DNA of 7,459 nt from Actinomycetota bacterium (GTDB lineage Bacteria; Actinomycetota; Thermoleophilia; Gaiellales; F1-60-MAGs149): the NCBI GenBank assembly GCA_947481755.1, contig CANKHS010000060.1, positions 1 to 7,459 on the forward strand, read 5' to 3'. Below, one piece after another: positions 5,549-7,459 of this stretch. Position numbers and translations under genes: made by a program. The notes under the pieces are model-generated. The model saw nothing but the letters and a program-made list of their open reading frames with translations, was not told the origin of the DNA and did no database searches. Within the stretch, counting starts at the first letter, position 1; the number at the start of each line of letters is the position of its first letter.

Positions 5549-6049
5549 ATGAAGATTTCGTTTCCCCGTCGCACCGTGGCCATCATTGCCGCAGTTGGTG
5601 CTTTCGCCGCAATTGGCGTTAGTTCGGCCTCGGCTGCCAGCACGATGCCAGCATCCAATCCCACTGACTACGGCGACCTCCACAAGACCGGGTCGCTGCA
5701 GGTCTTCAACGTCACGATCAAGGGTTCCCTGCTCGAGGGCAACGCCTTTACAAAGACCGTTACCAACGGTTTGATGGGCGGCATGGGCGCCATCGTCACC
5801 GTCAAGAAGGCGACTTCCCCTGGATTCACGGCCTACCAGACCATCACGGTCACGCCGACGAAGGTTGGACAGGTCACGTCCTCGATCGCAGCGGCGTATG
5901 CAACCCTCTCGGGGGGCAACTTCGGCTCCGGCGGCATTCAGTCGACGCAGCTCGCGACGAACGGCAAGTCCTACACCGTCAAGATGGCCTTTGACGAGCA
6001 GGCAACAAACCCAAACCTGAACCTCAAGTTCTACCTCTACCACTCGTAG
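5549..6049 (+). CDS. Small exported protein of unknown function
   Basis: This is a 166-residue protein I do not recognise. It starts with a clear Sec signal peptide: basic MKISFPRR, a hydrophobic core at about 9-24 (TVAIIAAVGAFAAIGV), and an A27-S28-A29 cleavage site, leaving about 137 mature residues. The mature part has no cysteine, so it is neither a lipoprotein nor disulfide-bonded. It is rich in Thr, Ser, Gly and Val with alternating hydrophobic residues (SLQVFNVTIKGSLLEG, YQTITVTPTKVGQV, SYTVKMAFDE, LNLKFYLYHS), which suggests a beta-rich fold. A Gly/Met-rich GLMGGMGAIV segment lies in the middle. There is no C-terminal anchor or sorting signal. A perfect Shine-Dalgarno, a CRP-like site in the leader and a strong terminator point to a separately controlled, possibly well-expressed monocistronic gene. 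A structural or surface-associated role is a guess. Confidence 0.85.
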   Translation: MKISFPRRTVAIIAAVGAFAAIGVSSASAASTMPASNPTDYGDLHKTGSLQVFNVTIKGSLLEGNAFTKTVTNGLMGGMGAIVTVKKATSPGFTAYQTITVTPTKVGQVTSSIAAAYATLSGGNFGSGGIQSTQLATNGKSYTVKMAFDEQATNPNLNLKFYLYHS

Positions 6050-6055
6050 CGGCCT

Positions 6056-6120
6056 AGAACGACGAAGGGCCCTGGTTGCCTCCCCTTGCGGAGAGGCGAC
6101 CAGGGCCCTTTTGTCGTTCT
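6056..6120. terminator. Long bidirectional intrinsic terminator between the exported-protein gene and sodA
   Basis: The arms 6056-6082 and 6093-6120 pair over about 27 bp with two wobbles and a single bulged T at 6112, leaving a roughly 10-nt loop. The core is GGGCCCTGGT/ACCAGGGCCC. A TTTT run (6109-6112) sits on the 3' side for the plus strand, inside the stem. It starts 7 nt after the plus-strand stop and ends 6 nt before the sodA stop codon, so it can serve both convergent genes. Confidence 0.92.
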
Positions 6121-6125
6121 CTGAC

Positions 6126-6728
6126 TTAGACCGCGGCGTCGTACTTTGCGCCGACTGCGTCCCAGTTGATGACATTCCAGATTGCCTCGAGGTAGCCCGG
6201 GCGCTTGTTCTGGTAGTTAAGGTAGTACGCGTGCTCCCAGACGTCGATGCCGAGGATCGGCGTCTTGCCTTCGGAGATCGGCGAATCCTGGTTGGCGGTC
6301 GACATCACGGCCAGCTTGCCACCGTCGACGACGAGCCACGACCAGCCCGAACCGAAGCGCTTGATGCCGGCGTCGGTCATCGCAGCCTTGAGTGCATCGA
6401 GGCCACCACAGTCAGCATCAATCGCTGCTGCGAGGGCACCGGATGGCGCGCCACCATTAGCACCGAGGATCTCCCAGAAGAGGGTGTGGTTAGCATGGCC
6501 ACCGGCGTTGTTGCGCACCGGGCCCTGCTTATCGGCGGGCAACGACGACAGCTGCGTCAGGAGCTCCTCGACAGGGGTGTTCTCCCAATCGGTGCCAGCA
6601 AGCGCTGCGTTAGCGTTATCGACGTAGGCCTTGTGATGACGATCGTGGTGGATCTCCATCGTTAGGGCGTCGATATGGGGCTCGAGTGCATCGAACGAGT
6701 AATCGAGAGCGGGAAGTTCAAAGGCCAT
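6126..6728 (-). CDS. sodA: Superoxide dismutase, Mn/Fe family, Mn-type
   Basis: This is a 200-residue protein of normal family length that converts superoxide to hydrogen peroxide and oxygen. The N-terminal helical hairpin carries MEIHHDRHHKAYV, with metal ligand H27, second-sphere H31 and gateway Y35. It continues to NNAGGHANHTLFW with ligand H81. The C-terminal alpha/beta domain has FGSGWSWLV, then DVWEHAYY with ligands D162 and H166. The outer-sphere glutamine is Q147 (STANQDSP), and G77 occupies the position where Fe enzymes usually place theirs. This arrangement is typical of manganese or cambialistic enzymes. There is no signal peptide, so it is cytoplasmic. The ATG is set by the family N terminus (MAFELPALDYSFDALEPH) and a Shine-Dalgarno just upstream. 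The frame is open further upstream to beyond 7000, but that stretch is antisense-frame noise over dprA. The gene ends against the shared terminator and lies 86 nt downstream of dprA. Confidence 0.98.
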   Translation of the reverse strand: MAFELPALDYSFDALEPHIDALTMEIHHDRHHKAYVDNANAALAGTDWENTPVEELLTQLSSLPADKQGPVRNNAGGHANHTLFWEILGANGGAPSGALAAAIDADCGGLDALKAAMTDAGIKRFGSGWSWLVVDGGKLAVMSTANQDSPISEGKTPILGIDVWEHAYYLNYQNKRPGYLEAIWNVINWDAVGAKYDAAV

Positions 6729-6733
6729 GGGTT

Positions 6734-6739
6734 CTCCTC
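6734..6739 (-). promoter_or_regulatory. Shine-Dalgarno GAGGAG of sodA
   Basis: On the minus strand GAGGAG lies 5 nt before the ATG at 6728 and confirms that start over upstream in-frame codons. The 86-nt gap to dprA shows no clear terminator and no convincing promoter, so whether sodA has its own promoter is open. Confidence 0.8.
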
Positions 6740-6814
6740 GGGAGGGATGGGCGACGTGGGTTCTGCTGACTGCAGTGTTGTCGATTTTGACGGCTCGTGC
6801 AGCCTTTCGCGCAA

Positions 6815-7459
6815 CTACCGCGTCGGGACGAGCCGCCCATCGGATTCGCGCACGATGATTCCCGCCAATTCGAGTTGTACGATCAGCGCCGCAGCACCCG
6901 CTGGCGTCAACCCACAGCGAGCCGCCAATACATCCGCCGAGACCGGTTCTCGACGCAACGCCGCGAGCACCTTCGAAGCAGGGCCTGTGATGGGCGGGTC
7001 GTCCTGACGCGTCGCTCCAGGGTCGATCCCGAGCGCGATCAGAGCATCGGCGGTCTCCGTCAAGGCCAAGGCGCCATCCTTGAGCAACGCGTTGGTGCCG
7101 CCTGAACCATTCGTCCACGGGGCTCCTGGCACGGCCAAGACATCGCGACCGAGGTCGAGCGCCAGCCGCGCGGTGATCAAGGCCCCACTCCGCGCGGCTG
7201 CCTCGATCACGATCGTGGCATCTGCAAGTGCCGCGACGATGCGATTGCGCTCGGGAAATCGAAACGGCGCCGGCGGCGTCCCAGGCGAGTACTCGGAGAG
7301 CACGGCACCCTCCGTGGTGATCCGGCGCGCGAGCGGGATCGTGGCAGACGGATAGTCGCGATCGATGCCACAGCCCAGCACCGCCACGGTGCGTCCACCC
7401 CGCTCCAATGCTCCCTCGTGGGCACCCGCGTCGATGCCCCGCGCCAGCCCGGAGATTAC
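6815..7459 (-). CDS. dprA: DNA-processing protein DprA, 5' end outside window
   Basis: About 214 C-terminal residues are visible; the frame runs off the right edge without a start. DprA loads RecA on incoming single-stranded DNA during natural transformation. The visible part begins inside the Rossmann-like domain with VISGLARGIDAGAHEGALE (the SGxARGID motif), then GGRTVAVLGCGIDRDYP, SEYSPGTPPAPFRFPERNRI, IEAAARSGALITARLALDLG, VLAVPGAPW and SGGTNALLKDGA. These all match the family in order. After a short linker, the last 55 or so residues (from GPASKVLAALRREPVSADVL to the end) form the winged-helix domain found in many DprA proteins. The TTG at 7408 is internal, not a start. DprA is widespread also in bacteria not known to be competent, so transformation in this organism is not shown. 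It is followed by sodA on the same strand after 86 nt. Confidence 0.97.
   Translation of the reverse strand, partial: VISGLARGIDAGAHEGALERGGRTVAVLGCGIDRDYPSATIPLARRITTEGAVLSEYSPGTPPAPFRFPERNRIVAALADATIVIEAAARSGALITARLALDLGRDVLAVPGAPWTNGSGGTNALLKDGALALTETADALIALGIDPGATRQDDPPITGPASKVLAALRREPVSADVLAARCGLTPAGAAALIVQLELAGIIVRESDGRLVPTR

Noticed and set aside
6729..7118. Long in-frame extension upstream of sodA
   Set aside because: It overlaps dprA on the same strand in another frame, and sodA has a clear Shine-Dalgarno and a canonical N terminus at 6728.

Overview
The window is G+C-rich bacterial chromosome with ordinary gene density and no sign of a mobile element, CRISPR array, phage or rRNA. 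Seven protein genes and one tRNA gene are supported; the genes at both window edges are cut off. Four genes have a -10-like hexamer 6-7 nt before the start codon and no Shine-Dalgarno sequence, which suggests leaderless transcription. Together with high G+C and a tRNA gene that does not encode its CCA end, this fits an actinobacterial-type genome (Actinomycetota in the broad sense). Phylum is an inference; the sequence contains no decisive marker.

Layout. 1-1266 (+): 3' part of a SUMF1/FGE-fold protein that lacks the catalytic cysteines, followed by a hairpin. 1340-1690 (+): PhnA/YjdM-family zinc-ribbon protein. 1735-2868 (-): Gfo/Idh/MocA-type NAD(P)-dependent oxidoreductase, convergent with the previous gene. 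2992-3064 (-): tRNA-Trp(CCA). 3127-4095 (-): two-helix membrane protein resembling DUF3137 proteins. 4180-5310 (+): class II histone-deacetylase-like / acetylpolyamine amidohydrolase, divergent from the membrane protein across 84 bp that holds both promoters. 5311-5548: the longest gap, with a hairpin after the deacetylase and a near-consensus CRP/FNR-type palindrome before the next gene. 5549-6049 (+): small exported protein of unknown function with a strong Shine-Dalgarno. 6056-6120: very long bidirectional terminator. 6126-6728 (-): Mn-type superoxide dismutase with its own Shine-Dalgarno. 6815-7459 (-): C-terminal two thirds or so of DprA, running off the window.

The genes do not form one pathway. 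Most look like single-gene transcription units: strand changes are frequent, and hairpins or separate start signals lie between neighbours. The only same-strand pairs that could share a transcript are dprA with sodA and the membrane protein with tRNA-Trp. I found no convincing new multi-gene system. The most informative signals are the repeated leaderless-start pattern, the CRP-like operator in the leader of the unknown exported protein, the cysteine-less FGE-fold protein, and a 27-nt tandem duplication inside the oxidoreductase's cofactor-binding domain.
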